Shown piece by piece: positions 1 to 22,530 of a stretch of 37,500 nucleotides of DNA (its first letter is position 1; each line of letters starts with the position of its first letter). Below the pieces are notes generated by a model. That model was given only the letters and a program-made list of their open reading frames with translations, did no database searches and was not told the origin of the DNA. The translations under genes and the position numbers were made by a program. Source of the DNA: Cristatella mucedo (taxonomy: Eukaryota > Bryozoa > Phylactolaemata > Cristatellidae); the NCBI GenBank assembly GCA_009760855.2, contig WPIO01000009.1:3055001-3092500 (forward strand), written 5' to 3'.

Positions 1-1043
1 TGGCCGAGGGCAGTTAGAATGCTACATATTATCTTTTTACCGACTCATTTTACTGCACATCGTTTGCCGTTGGTAAAAACCACAGGACTAGTAAGTCCAT
101 AAAACTCGACATCAGCCGCCGGCATACTGGCTCTATGCTTATGACCGCACTGGTAGTGGTCGCAAGCCACTGAGACAGCTGCTCTCAGAGGAGTGATGCT
201 CTCCATCATTACACACTGCCGACCTGAGCACGGCTCGCTAGGCATACTGTGGTGCTCTCTATGTTTTCTAGATTGCAGCTAACCACGCTGTGCCTAATTT
301 TAGGAGTGTGCACAACATTTCGGTTGCTTAGGCCCATTTTATGCCAAGCCTGCAGTCGTCCTTTTGTAGTGCTGCGGTGGCGGTGACCTCCAACGTATGT
401 AAGACTTGGCAGCAAAATGAGATGGCAGAAAGCGGTCCTCTGCCGGGTGGTAGAAAAAACCCTTCCCTCGCGCCGACAGCAAATACGAAAACAAACTTGT
501 AATAGTGCTCGTGTGAAGCAAAATGCTAAGAAAAAATAGCAAAGTTGTTAGTCCTTAGACACAGCATATTTAAAAGCACAAATTCCAAATGAACCATACG
601 GTTTTTGCAGCTTTTAACACGAACAATGCACTAGCTATGAGTAAAAGCTGTGCTATTTTACTGCGATCGTCGTGGTTTACATGATCCAGTGGCTACGCTT
701 GGATTTCCAGCTTTGTTTGACTAATTGATGCATTAGTAATGGTAGGACAAGAATTTTGATAAATGAGCATATTTGCTTAACTCAGTACAACAATGAGTGT
801 ACAGGTAGAAGTAGGATGATGTCAAAACCAAGAAAATCGCCCTATTGTATTTAAGGAAGCCCAGACTTGACCTTCTTTATAGCAGTAGCTACCCACAAGT
901 AAGCACAGCACGGCCAAGAACAACGCTCTGAGACTATCACTAGCTGAATATCTATTTACCTATTCAACATGCCTAGCTTATTTAATCTGTATTTTCTTTA
1001 AACAATCCACCTTTCCTTCTTTTGAACCTTTGGCACAAGCATT
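1..1043. other. unannotated, left flank of the transporter gene
   Basis: AT-rich sequence with no recognised exon or repeat. The missing transporter exons would have to be here, at 2139-2771, or off the left edge. A short hydrophobic minus-strand reading near 850-945 (LRALFLAVLCLLVG) is too weak to call. Confidence 0.4.
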
Positions 1044-2138
1044 TATAATAATAATAATAATGCACTTGATAAAGCACCCTCAGAGAACCCAATCTCTTTC
1101 TAGGCGCTTTACATTTGCTGCAAAGGGAACCGCTATTGAATGAGAGTAATATCATGCTTGATAAACAGCATGAATAACATGGTTAGGGGTGACATGCACA
1201 AGGTCAGCATGCAAGTGTGGTTAGTGGCAGCATGTACAGTGTCAGCACGCATAAGCACATGAAAAACGAATCACAGGGACCCACTAAATGCTGTCCTAAA
1301 TAGGTGTTTTTAAGTTCTTTTTAAATGTGGTCAAGTCAGGGGATGTTCTGACGCAAGTCGGGAGGGAGTTCCAGGCTTTGGGAGCATACGAACTAAATGC
1401 ACGGTCTCCAAAGGATTTGAGGTTTCTACGAGGTACTGGTAAACTGTTGGATTCCGAAAAGCGGCTGGTAGGTTACTTGGCCTGGTGGGGAAGTAGATCT
1501 GAGAGATAGGCTGGAGCCATAGAATGAAGGGACCTAAAAGTGAGCGACAAAACCTTGAAGTCGATCCGTTGCTTGACTGATAGCCCGTGCAGGTCGGCGA
1601 GAAGTGGTGTGATGTGGCAACTGCGACGCTCACGATAGACAAGCCTAGCTGCAGAGTTTTGCACCCGCTGTAATCGCCTGATTGCACATGCCGGTAGGCC
1701 AGCAAGCAGTGAGTTACAGAAGTCAAGACGGGATGTCACAAATGCATGGAATATCGATCCTGGGTATAGATCGATCGATATCGATCGATATCAATATAGA
1801 GGGCGCCAACTGTGGAAAAATAGTAAGTGCACCGAAATACTATACTATGTGTGGTCTGTTTCGATCCTGATAAGCATTTATTGCTGGTATCCTTATCTAA
1901 ACAAGCCCGAATTTTATCAGTGTTATGTAGCTGAAAGTAGGCACACTTGAATGTGGATCTGATGTGGTCGTCTAACGAGAGGTCACTTTGGAACATGACA
2001 CGTAGATTTCGAGCTGATTCAACGGGAGATATGATGGCAGAGCCAATTTTGAGCGTCAGCTTTTCCAATTTCTCAATCACACTGGGTTTGCCCATAACTA
2101 GTAAATTAGTTTTATCATCGTTTAGTTTTAGAAAATTT
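1044..2138 (-). mobile_element. LINE copy A, CR1/L2-like, 5'-truncated
   Basis: On the minus strand the translation shows the reverse-transcriptase C-terminal region (TSRLDFCNSLLAGLPACAI, VQNSAARLVYRERR, MAPAYLSDLLP), broken over several frames. A 3' UTR follows (GATTGGGTTCTCTGAGGGTG, CTTTATCAAGTGCATTATTA) ending in an ATT repeat. It shares most of its length with the copy at 17096-18372. The body is interrupted by a foreign stretch at about 1752-1883. The left end of homology is 2138, where it departs from the other copy after GAAAATTT. Non-functional. Confidence 0.85.
1752..1883. other. foreign insert within LINE copy A, with palindrome
   Basis: Copies D and G are continuous here (GCATGGA...TGGTATC, about 20 bp between), but copy A holds about 130 bp. 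The stretch contains a perfect 20-bp palindrome at 1770-1789 and a 9-bp direct repeat TCGATCCTG at 1754-1762 and 1861-1869. Its source is not recognised. Confidence 0.6.
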
Positions 2139-2771
2139 ATATTTAGTATTCCCCAAGACCGAGGTTTCCAAAGGGGCAAACTTCTACATTCAAGTAACCA
2201 AAGAAGTGATTGTTGGCTCACCGAGCCTCTAAGAGACCACAGCCACCTTGAGTTTGGACAGCCTTGAGCGCTCGGATCACAGATTAACCTGCAGGCATCT
2301 TAGAACTGGGTTGAGCTAGCAGTGTGTATCGCCAGACACTCGCATTACTTCCTGATACACCAGGACCATTTTCTTACGGCATTTGATGGACAACGAGTCA
2401 TAAAACACTGAGCACTTCCGGCTAAGGGGCTGATGACGACCCAATAGGTAACGAGTTGAAAGCATCAACCAAGCGAAGCTCCGTAAGATATTCTGAATGT
2501 GGGGCTCAGCAACCGAGCAACCTCCTGACAGCTCGACAAGCTAAGGCACTCCTTGTTGATCTGGGTCTACTGAGCTGTAAATTGACTAGAACGGTTCGAT
2601 TTACAGCAGCCGGCAAAAAGTGTACTATTGGTGCAAAGACTGACTTGGGGCTGACAGACAGCGAAACGTACTTTGGCTCAGCTAGCTCATATTGTCACAC
2701 GTTAAGACGTCTTCGGATAATCATTGTCGGGGAGTACTCATGCCACATAAGCACAGCCAGTAGGTCAAGAG
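2139..2771. other. unannotated gap between LINE copies A and B
   Basis: Both strands carry open stretches of about 60 codons or more (for example 2456-2836 plus), but none matches the transporter or anything else recognisable. Confidence 0.35.
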
Positions 2772-3157
2772 TAATAATAATAATAATGTACTTGATAATA
2801 ATAATGTACTTGACAAAGCACCCTCAGAGAATTTAATCTCTTTCTAGGCACTTTACATTTGCTGCAAAGTGAAATGCAATTAAATGGTAAGTAAAATCAT
2901 GCTTGGAAAACAAACAAAATGAATATTATGGTTAGGGGTGACATGCACAGGGTCAGCATGCAAATTTGGTTAGTGGCAGCATGCACAGTGTCAGCACGCA
3001 TGAGCACATCAAGGACGAATCATAGGGACCCACTAAATGCTGTCCTAAATAGGTGTTTTTAAGTTCCTTTTAAATATGGTCAGGTCAGGGGATGTTCTGA
3101 CGCAGGTCGGGAGGGAGTTCCAGGCTTTTGGAGCATACGAACTAAATGCACGGTCTC
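2772..3157 (-). mobile_element. LINE copy B, 3' fragment with duplicated terminus
   Basis: About 385 bp of the same LINE family as copy A, including the 3' UTR and the segment AGGGGATGTTCTGACGCA to CACGGTCTC, where homology stops at 3157. The 3' terminus AATAATGTACTTGA appears twice in tandem (2780-2815). It lies 95 bp from transporter exon 5, in its intron or 3' flank. Confidence 0.8.
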
Positions 3158-3252
3158 GAAGAGATGGCTACAAAACAACACACGTGCAGGATTATGCTGA
3201 TACAGGCGTCAAACATCCAACAAGGCCGACGGCACTAGTTTCAAGGCTTTAC

Positions 3253-14186
<10,934 letters not shown>

Positions 14187-14235
14187 GATTGGCACAACAC
14201 GTCGGCGGCAAGTCAACGAGTGAACATGTCAGTCT
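14187..14235 (-). promoter_or_regulatory. SLC22A18: 5' UTR and splice acceptor of the SLC22A18-like start-codon exon
   Basis: Reading the minus strand, a T/G-rich pyrimidine tract ends in GATGCAG at 14234. It is followed by 47 nt with an in-frame TGA before the ATG at 14186. This predicts at least one noncoding exon further upstream (higher coordinates). Confidence 0.55.
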
Positions 14236-15009
14236 GCATCACAAGACATAACAACACAAAAGGCTGATTAACAACCACTGAACAAGCAATTATAGATAAA
14301 AGAAGCAAGTGGCCAGTTCAAACTCCAGCACCTCTTATCACAAGCTAGCTGCAAGCAGGCCCCTTTGTTTGTCGACACAGCATGCCTGACATTCACACGA
14401 GACTTGACCTGCTGGAAAGCAGTAGCACGTGAAACGTTCGCTGTGGCACAGTGCACAGGATTGACAGAAAAACGAAAGGGTGGCAGCACCGCCTGTCCAT
14501 GACCCACTATTGGCACCTACTGGAGCTTCGTTTACCAGTCTGCCCTAGGGAAGAACTGTTGCCTGTGGGCAGCTGGCACTGGGAGCCCAGAAGGCAACCC
14601 TAGAGGGCAACCCTACAAGCATCCGGCTTGCAGCTACTTGGTGCTACTCAGGCTTCCAGTGAAGTTTCCAGCAGCCGAAGCAGCCGCAGCAGCAGTGTGC
14701 AGCAGTTTCCGGATCTGTCTCAAAAGGAAAGGAAAGGAGGTTAAGGCTAAGAGGAGGGCCAAAGACTTGTCTCAAGAGGCATGCTTGCAGCCACGTCATC
14801 TGAATGTGTGTGGTGTTTGTAGTGTCCAGCTGGGGGGGGGGGGCTACAGGCAGCAGCAGTGCCAGGATTTTTAAGTCGAAGGCAAGACCCGAAAGTAATA
14901 AAATAAAAATATAGCACACAATGATAAGATAAGCAGAGGTTAGCTGATCAAAGAGCCTCATTTGCATACATCTAGGCAGAAGAGCATCAGTGGCTATAAT
15001 CCCGATTGC

Positions 15010-15067
15010 CGTGGGCAATAAAGAATTGCCTGCTGAAGGGCTCACATAACCACGACCTGAATCCTAG
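15010..15067 (-). mobile_element. SINE fragment (B-box half)
   Basis: The minus strand shows GGTCGTGGTTATGTGAGCCC and GCAGGCAATTCTTTATTGCC, equivalent to the B-box half of the SINEs at 9905 and 15722. Confidence 0.45.
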
Positions 15068-15721
15068 TGTTTATTCGATATGAATTTGGCAGTTGCTTAT
15101 CGTAAGACACAATTCCATCCTTAGTGGCAATCGGGGCCCATGTGGCTGTGCCCCACTCTAGAGAGTGGCCACACCCACTCTACTGGGTGGCCATTGCCTC
15201 CCCCCATGCTCATTGCCTGGCTCTGCTACTGGCTGCAAGACCTGTTGGTGGGCCTAGTGGACTTGCTGGATGGGTGGTGAGTCAGCAGTTCTTCTCTTCA
15301 TGAGTAAGTCCCTGAAGATGGGGGAGCGGTAGCTCTAAAAACTTTCTAGGCCACTTCAGCAAAGCAAAGGCAAGATATTTAGGGTTCAGACAAGTTCAAT
15401 AAATGGGTATTAACTTTAGCGTGTCAGTGTTGACCCTTTTGTCAAACCATTTCTTCAATGCTGCTTGCCTGGCACTGCTGTGGGACTAAATCAGTGTCGA
15501 ACTTTCCACAAACTGCTGAGCCCCTTCCCATAAGTTGGCATAATCCAGGCTTTCTGTTGAGCACTACCAACCGAACGTAGCTAAAACAAATTTAGTCGGA
15601 CTTCCAAGTACCTCAAGTCAATAGCAATTATTATTTTCATTTCCATATCTTAGCTTAAACAAGAAAGCTGTGTATATTGACCTTTGACACCCAAACATTC
15701 AGCTGGTTGTGTTTGGTGAGC

Positions 15722-15895
15722 TGTGATGGCTCACTTGGTACGGCGGTAGCTTTCATGACCTTGGTCCCGACGTCGTGGGTTCGAATCCTGCAGTGGGCGA
15801 TCCCTTATTGCTGCTACAAGCTGTGGTGATAGCTTTTAAGGCTTTTCTGTCGCTATGCAAAAAAAAGGCTGCTAAATCAGCTAGTATAGCAGGAA
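15722..15895 (+). mobile_element. tRNA-derived SINE
   Basis: The plus strand carries the A-box TGGCTCACTTGGTACGGCGG and a near-perfect B box (GTGGGTTCGAATCCTGCAG). A non-tRNA body follows (GCGATCCCTTATTGCTG, TTAAGGCTTTTCTGTCGC, AAGGCTGCTAAATCAGCTAG) shared with 32393-32575 and with 22376-22530 inverted. The acceptor and anticodon arms do not fold as a true tRNA. Confidence 0.7.
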
Positions 15896-16965
15896 GGAAA
15901 TGTACAAAGTCGGCTTGTTGTGTTCTGGAGAGAAAACTGGTCGCATGATGCCCATTCCAGTGAACTCCAGCTAAGCTATATCAGAATCAAGGTTTGGCCA
16001 GCTAAAATATGCCAGGCTGTGTGAGCTGCACTGGTGTTTTGTCCCAAGTTGGCAGTAAACATCAGAAACACCACAAAGCTGACAGTGCCTCATTCACCGG
16101 TTTGCTAGCGATTTTGTCAATGTGAGCAAGTTAAATCTGCCATATATAGTTCTTGCATCCATCGCAAAGTGAAACGTTAGAGTATAATACAGACAGATTG
16201 CGACTGCCAACATATTATTCAGTTCCTGAATTATAATGGCATGGAAGCAGCTTGTAATTGTCTATGATAAAGTGGCATAAAAAAATGAAGTCACAGCAGT
16301 TGAGTTGTGCTCCAAGCTTTAAACCAGGCATTTCGTGATTTGGGCAAAACGGATTGTTGCATTCAACTGGTGCTGGTACACTGTAACCCTCCCTTGCTGT
16401 CGAATAAACTATTCTGCCCTATGAGCATGAAGTTGCTGTATTAAGGTATGGGGTTGAGACTTAAGCTTCACCAATATTTGTCCTGCATCGGGAAGACTAC
16501 CACAATTACGAGCGGTGAGGCATAGGGGCATGGGTGCAGAAGCCACTACCACATGTTTGTAATAATGGCCTGGGCATCGAAGCATTGAGCAACGATCCAC
16601 ACAGACATGCAACAAACAATTCAGACAGATCACAGCATAGGATCCCTCTAGGACTTACAAAAGACAAAGATAAACAGTAAATCAAAGGCTGCAGAACCAG
16701 CATGTGCATAGCCCATGAGTCACACAAAGAATCACTATCAGACGTCATCACGTGTAGTATCATCGACTAGGAAGAAAATGCTGTATGTCTTCAGCCGGTA
16801 ATAGGACAGCGACGAGCAACAAAAAGTGGAACACCAAGATCTACGCACGAATTGCTATCGCACAAATAAGCAACAGTTACGTAACATTCCCTTTGCCACT
16901 CTGTATGTGCCTGACTTTCCCTCTTCTTTTTTTCCCATTCTCTCTCCGTGTATTAAAATATATCT

Positions 16966-17017
16966 ATATTCTCTACTCTCTCTCTGTCTCTCTGACTTTC
17001 TCTCTCTGTCTCTCTGA

Positions 17018-17057
<40 letters not shown>

Positions 17058-17095
17058 TTCTCTCTCTCACTCCTCTGTCTCTCTCACTCTCTCTC
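16966..17095. repeat. (CT)n microsatellite beside the LINE copy D tail
   Basis: An imperfect CT array with TTTC and TGTC interruptions ends where the LINE D 3' ATT tail begins. Confidence 0.9.
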
Positions 17096-18372
17096 TTAAT
17101 AATAATATAATAATAATGCACTTGATAAAGCGCCCTCAGAGAACTTAATCTCTCTCTAGGCGTTTTACATTTGCTGCAAAGGGAAATGCAATTGAATGGT
17201 GAGTAATATCATGCTTGATAAACAAACAAAATGAATAACAAGGTTAGGGGTGACATGCACAGGGTCAGCATGCAAATGTGGTTAGTGGCAGCATGCACAG
17301 TGTCAGCATGCATAAGCACGTGAAGGACGAATCACGGGGACCCACTAAATGCTGTCCTAAATAGGTGTGTTTCAAAGTTCTTTTTAAATGTGGTCAAGTC
17401 AGGGGATGTTCTGACGCAAGTCGGGAGGGAGTTCCAGGCTTTGGGAGCATACGAACTAAATGCACGGTCTCCAAAGGATTTCAGGTTTGTACGAGGTATT
17501 TGTAGACTGTTGGATTCCGAAAAGCGGCTGGTAGGTTGCTTGGCCTGGTGGGGGAGTAGATCTGAGAGATAGGCTCGAGCCAAAGAATGGAGTGACCTAA
17601 AAGTGAGCGACAAAACCTTGAAGTCAATCCGTTGCTTAAATGGTAGCCATTGCAGATCGGCGAGAAGTGGTGTGATGTGGCAACTTCGACGCTCACGACA
17701 GACAAGCCTAGCTGGCAGAGTTTTGCACCTGCTGCAATCACCTGATCGCACATACTGGTAGGCCAGTAAGCAGTGAGTTGCAGAAGTCGAGACGGGATGT
17801 CACGAATGCATGGACCATTTTAGACGTGGTATCCATATCTAAACTAGCCCGAATTTTAGCAATGTTATGAAGCTGAAAATAGGCAGATTTGACTGTGGAG
17901 CTGATATGGTCGTCTAACGAGAGGTCGCTTTGGAATATGACACCTAGATTTCGAGCTGATTAAACAGGAGATATGCTGGCAGAGCCAATTTTGAGCTTCA
18001 GCCTTTCCAGTTTGTGAATCACACTGGGTTTGCCCAGAACTAGTAAGTTAGTTTTATCATCGTTTAGTTTTAGAAAATTTGCTGCCATCCATGTGCGGAT
18101 GTCATCAATACATGCAGCAAGTGAGTTGAGAGAATTTGAGGTGCTCGAAGGCTGGGAGGGATCAAAGCAAAGGTACAACTGAGTGTCATCCGCATAGAAG
18201 TGAAATCCTAGCTTGTGCTTGGCAATCACATCAGCAAGAGGCAGAGTATAAACGGTGAAAAGAACCGGACCTAGCACGGAGCTCTTGAGGAACCCCATAT
18301 TTCAGAGGTACATCGGATGATCTTTGTCCATTCACGTCAATACTCTGGAGTCTGCCACTGAGATAGGACCTG
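17096..18372 (-). mobile_element. LINE copy D, longest and youngest-looking CR1/L2-like copy
   Basis: It carries two long blocks of RT coding text on the minus strand (17332-17751 and 17960-18298) plus the 3' UTR. The RT catalytic motif YADD is encoded at 18185-18196 within KLGFHFYADDTQLYLCF. Upstream SYLSGRLQSIDVNG and VPLKYGVPQ are present, but a frameshift falls exactly at the expected PQGS motif (near 18284), so the copy is dead. Homology stops at about 18372 near TCAGATAGGACCTG. The 3' ATT tail abuts a CT/GA microsatellite. Confidence 0.85.
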
Positions 18373-19616
18373 ATTCTCTTCTCTTTTCTTCTCTTACTCT
18401 ACCGTCACTCAGACGCTAGGCCTGGAAGCACCCATAAGAAGAGCAGTCTGCATTCCAATTGCATGACCACGCACTGATTTGAATGTCTGCAAATTCTTAA
18501 AAAACACCTCGGCCTTTCCTTGAGGGTTCTTAGTGGCATGCGAGGGCAGGCAAAAGACGATAAACTATCCAATTGCTACGTCAAGCGATTTGAATCTTAG
18601 CTCTTTTGCCACACTTGAGTATTCGACTTCCATTGCACTGGGAAATGGCAAACACTGCCAGCAGTCCTATAGCTGAGCTCAAGTCAACGGTTTAAGGAAT
18701 TCAATTTGACGTTAGTGCAAACACGAGGTGGCTTATCAGTCAGTTGCCATTGCTCGACGATGGAAATGGAGCAACAGGTAAAGAAGGATTCAAAGTTACT
18801 AGGTAAAGGATGCCACTTTCGTCGGGAGCCATAATGAGTTGATATAACTTGAGAGAGATAAAGAGGCTAAACATGCACCTGTTCCTTTCAGCATTTGCTG
18901 GTCCTTTAAATTTGTCTTTTATGTGCCTATGCGTGATCACACTGTGCATGTTAGCACTAACCATATCATACAAGTTGACATTGTATATGCAACTAAAACC
19001 ATATGGTCGTGCTTCCTCTACAGCATATGTAAAAGACCTAGAAAGAGATTTAGATATCTGGTCATGATACATAACTGTATAATAATAGTTATTATTATTC
19101 TTATAAAACTATGCACCACGTTGGCTCGAAAAGCATTGTTCACGTAGGTATGACCAGTCGGGTTACCTATGCTGATAATTACTGCGATGCAAGCAAAATA
19201 TCACACGGGTAGCAGCTTGCAGGTAGCACAATAGTTTAGCAGCTGACGGCCGAAACCCTTGCTAACCATTGTGGGTTCGTCGGTACAGGTGAGGGTCAGG
19301 CTTACACAGGGGGCTACCCAGTGTGTCAGGACAGACTATCGGCCAACCGACTTAGAGGATGCCGCCTGTCATTTGATGGGCTGGTGGCACGTACAAGTGT
19401 CAAGGCTGCAAGTAGCAAGCTATGCCCGTGGATACAGCAGTCGTTGCTCGCTGTTTTCTTTTATAGACAAATGACACGACATGCGAACCCCCTCCACATC
19501 GTGACCACTCCAGAATCGGCAGTACTTCGGTCGCAAGCAATGGCGAATTAGCAAAACGCGTCATGCACTGGCCACCTGATTTACAGTGCTAGACTGCCTG
19601 GGTGCAGGCTGCCGGG
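18373..19616. other. unannotated intergenic or intronic stretch
   Basis: Two open frames overlap near 18740-19070 (minus 110 codons, plus 72 codons). Neither resembles a known protein. An ATT run lies at 19080-19100. Confidence 0.4.
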
Positions 19617-19619
19617 TGG

Positions 19620-19890
19620 GGGGGGGGTAAAGAAAAACAAACAATAGAGATAGAGAGATAGGGGCAGAGGAAGAACAAGAGATGGGTACTGACGGGGTGG
19701 GAGGGCGATTGGAGGAGAGATAGAGAGGAGGGTGAGGTGGAGAGAGCAAGAGGGAGAGATCGAGAAAGTGCACATACGAGAGTGGATACGTGCGTATATA
19801 AGGGAAGAAATGCACGGGGAGAGAGGTGGAAAGAGGACGATGTGGAGAGAGAGATATGCAGAGGTAGAGAAAGGTAGAGCGAGAGAGGGG

Positions 19891-19966
<76 letters not shown>

Positions 19967-19985
19967 GTAGAGGGGAGAAGATATG
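19620..19985. repeat. purine-rich tract with a (GA)n core
   Basis: Purine-rich sequence starts with a run of nine or more G at about 19617, degrades through AGAGG units and contains a clean (AG)n array at about 19892-19956. Confidence 0.9.
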
Positions 19986-20428
19986 ACGAAAAATAGAGAG
20001 GGATTTACCCAAGCAACGAAATCCTTCGTCTTGAATACGCAGCTGTGGGGCTGTAACGCAGAGCGGCTTGCTTTCTGGTCACTATCGTGATCATCAGCTC
20101 ATGTATAACAGGGGTGGGCTTGCAGCAACGGCAGCTCAATTGCCACAAATCCGCATTAAAAGGCTTTACTGTCTTCAGTAAAAATAATATGAAACGCACC
20201 AAATTTTGGCCCAGAAAAGAAACCGCAGGCTGTTCGCCACTTCAGTGGCCAGACCCTCGGAGAAAGATACTGATCGCACTCTCCATTGGCGACACCTGAA
20301 GGTGTGCTGCCATGAACGGCTCGCCGTCAACCATTCTAGTTTAACTGTATAGCAGACTTTGCCTAACAACTGAAAACGACAGCGCGTCCCTGAAGGAAAA
20401 CTACGACTCGGCAGCCGGATACACTCAC

Positions 20429-20800
20429 CTGCGGCTGCCGGTCGCGTTCAGACAGGAAGAGAAATAGACCACGTGACAATGGTCGATGGGAGCTGCCCAC
20501 TCATGGCGCGAGGTGAATCCCGAAGGGATCGGTAGCCCATTGCCCGGCCGCTCACGCCCATATGGCTCGACTGCTGAATAACCTGGCCGACGTACTCGTC
20601 GTCATTGGACTCGATGAACACACGGGGATAGTTATCGGTCATTCGGAGGACTCGGAGCTCAACGAGCCGAACGACAATATAATTTTTAAATATCAATTGC
20701 AAGCTCAGGTAGGACCTGCTCGCGCCTACCTCGCCTTCCTGTGTCCGTGCGTGCGTCGTCCTTCGACTGAACTTTTGAGGTCGCGGCTCTAGCATTACTC
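20429..20800 (-). other. candidate noncoding first exon on the minus strand
   Basis: Reading the minus strand, a GC-rich stretch ends at 20429 in CCGCAG|GTGAGTGT, a near-consensus donor. The frames before the donor are short and not recognisable, so this would be a 5' UTR exon. It could supply the missing upstream exon of the transporter gene, with an intron of about 6.2 kb to 14233. This is inferred from the donor and base composition only; one frame (20448-20810) is open for 120 codons but matches nothing I know. Confidence 0.25.
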
Positions 20801-22080
20801 GTGCGCTCACGTGGCTGCGCTCCTGCCGCTACCACCGTTGCGATCCTAAGCGGCGGGGGGGGCGGCCTGGCCCTCCGAGTGCTTTCGCGACGATGAGGAC
20901 AATGCCAATCTATCGCGTACCGCGCGCGAGTAGACGCTCAGGTCATGCCTAGCGCTGCCGGGTGCATTGGCGTTGCGCGACAGATCGCATATCGCACTGC
21001 TGGCCCGCCGCCGCTAGTCACGCCCAAGCCCTGAGGGGTGGGGGGTTAGGAGGGCAAGCCCCGTGGACTACCGGAAGAGGAGCGTTGTGCGTCTCACTCC
21101 GGCCGACACGCCCTACCGTCGCCTCCCTGCGAGCCGCTGTCTCAGTCAAGGTCAACGTTTCAGCGTCCTTGACAAAATCCTGGCAGCCGCTCCATATTGT
21201 CCAACCCGGCTTTACTCTCGGCAGCTCTAGCGCCATGCCGCTGAGAGTATACGCTTCGGATGCGCTTCGGGGAGGGGTTGATCGCTCGCGCGCCCGTGCT
21301 TGCGCGATGCGTTCGTGTGCGGCAGCTCCGTGCGCGACTTCGCCAGCTTCGAGGACCGATTCGATGACAGCCGGTAGAGTCAACCTCAGTCCGAAGCGGC
21401 TGCCATCATGCGGCCGCTGCGTGGCGACGCACGACGGCTGGTGCCGCCGGCGTTCGTGTCGGACAGAGACGACTGCGGCTGCTGCTGCTGCGCAGAGCAG
21501 GCGAGCCTTCTCCTGCGATGCGCTGCTGTAGATCCCCCTGCCCACCCCCACCCCAGCCCCCTGACGCTCGCTGCTCACTGCAGCGGCACGCCAGCTTTCC
21601 GTAAGCTTCTGGGTCGGCGCGGGTTGCGAAAGTCGCCAATTTTTTACCGTCGATTCGCCGCCTTTAGCCTAGCAGGGCTAGCGTCGTCGTCTGCCTTTCT
21701 CCTGGCGTCAGCGGCGGACGGGCTTATCGTTTCTGTCGGATCGCCAGCAGGGGGCGGGCGTTACCGCGGGGAAAGCGGCGGCGGCGGCGGCCTTCGAGGC
21801 GAAGCGTTGCGATGGACGCCGACGGCTCGAATGTCCCTGCGCGGCGCTCTCGTTTGCACTGGGCGCTTTTCGCCTCGGCCGTCGCGGTCGCCTTCGACGG
21901 CCGAGGCCGTCTCGCCATGCTCACTGCTTAGTCGTCCAGCATTATTTTCCGCCTCGCGCTACGATTGACAAATCACCGAAGAAAGGCGATGCTGTTATGG
22001 CTTCAAGAATGAAGCATCGCTCGTTAGGCCGTTGTCGAATAGCCAACGGCGGGCGTAGCCGCGGCCAGGATTTCGTGCGG
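20800..22080. promoter_or_regulatory. GC- and CpG-rich region between divergent genes
   Basis: This stretch is clearly richer in G+C and CpG than the left 19 kb, with many CGCG and GGCGG clusters. It carries overlapping long open frames on both strands (for example 20962-21531 plus, 21018-21578 minus) that look like composition-driven frames with Ala/Arg/Ser-rich translations. None is recognisable. It lies between the minus-strand transporter and the plus-strand DENND3-type gene, so a promoter or first-exon role is plausible but unproven. Confidence 0.35.
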
Positions 22081-22375
22081 TGGTCGCTGTGTGTACTCAA
22101 CCTCGCTCATTAATGGCATGGCACACGCTCGAGCCTCTGCTTTAAAATCTATCCGGAAAAACTCTTTAGCCATCTCTAAAAATTTGCTATTCCCCGTTGC
22201 GAAGTGCCCGAAGCCGAAGGCTCAGTGACGGCTCGGAATACCTCATCACGAGTCGAGACAGAAATTGGCTCGATCCAATCCCGAACTTGCAGAGTACGAA
22301 GCAGCGCCCGGCCACACACGCAACGCCGAAGCAGGGCGGTTTGAAAATCCTTCGACCCATTATTAGTTGATTAAT

Positions 22376-22530
22376 TAGCCATATTTGTATAGCGGCAGTA
22401 GAGCCTTTGCGGCTATTACCGCCGCTTGCAGTTGTCAGTAAAGGACCATCCGCTGCCAGATTCGAATCCACGACCTCGGTCGTGAAGAGCGAGCACCTTA
22501 CCTCCTGGTCTATCACGGCCCTCCTCGTCT
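22376..22530 (-). mobile_element. tRNA-derived SINE
   Basis: The minus strand reads GATAGACCAGGAGGTAAGGT (A-box region), GGTCGTGGATTCGAATCTGG (B box), GATGGTCCTTTACTG and AAGGCTCTACTGCCGCTATA, and ends TGGCTAATTAATCAAC. This is the same body as the SINE at 32393. Confidence 0.7.

Noticed and set aside
850-945. Possible further transporter exon on the minus strand (LRALFLAVLCLLVG)
   Set aside because: The acceptor is weak, only a short hydrophobic run is visible, and the intervening exons are missing.
2521-2700. Minus-strand open stretch of about 60 codons between LINE copies A and B (PKYVSLSVSPKSVF...)
   Set aside because: No convincing match to the missing part of the transporter; splice sites do not fit the required phase 1.
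15722-15800. A functional tRNA gene
   Set aside because: The A and B boxes are good but the acceptor stem and anticodon arm do not pair, and the flanking body recurs at 22376 and 32393; it is a SINE.
20962-21578. Overlapping frames of about 187 codons on both strands
   Set aside because: The composition is typical of CpG-rich sequence (Ala/Arg/Ser), with no domain or motif; treated as a possible promoter region instead.
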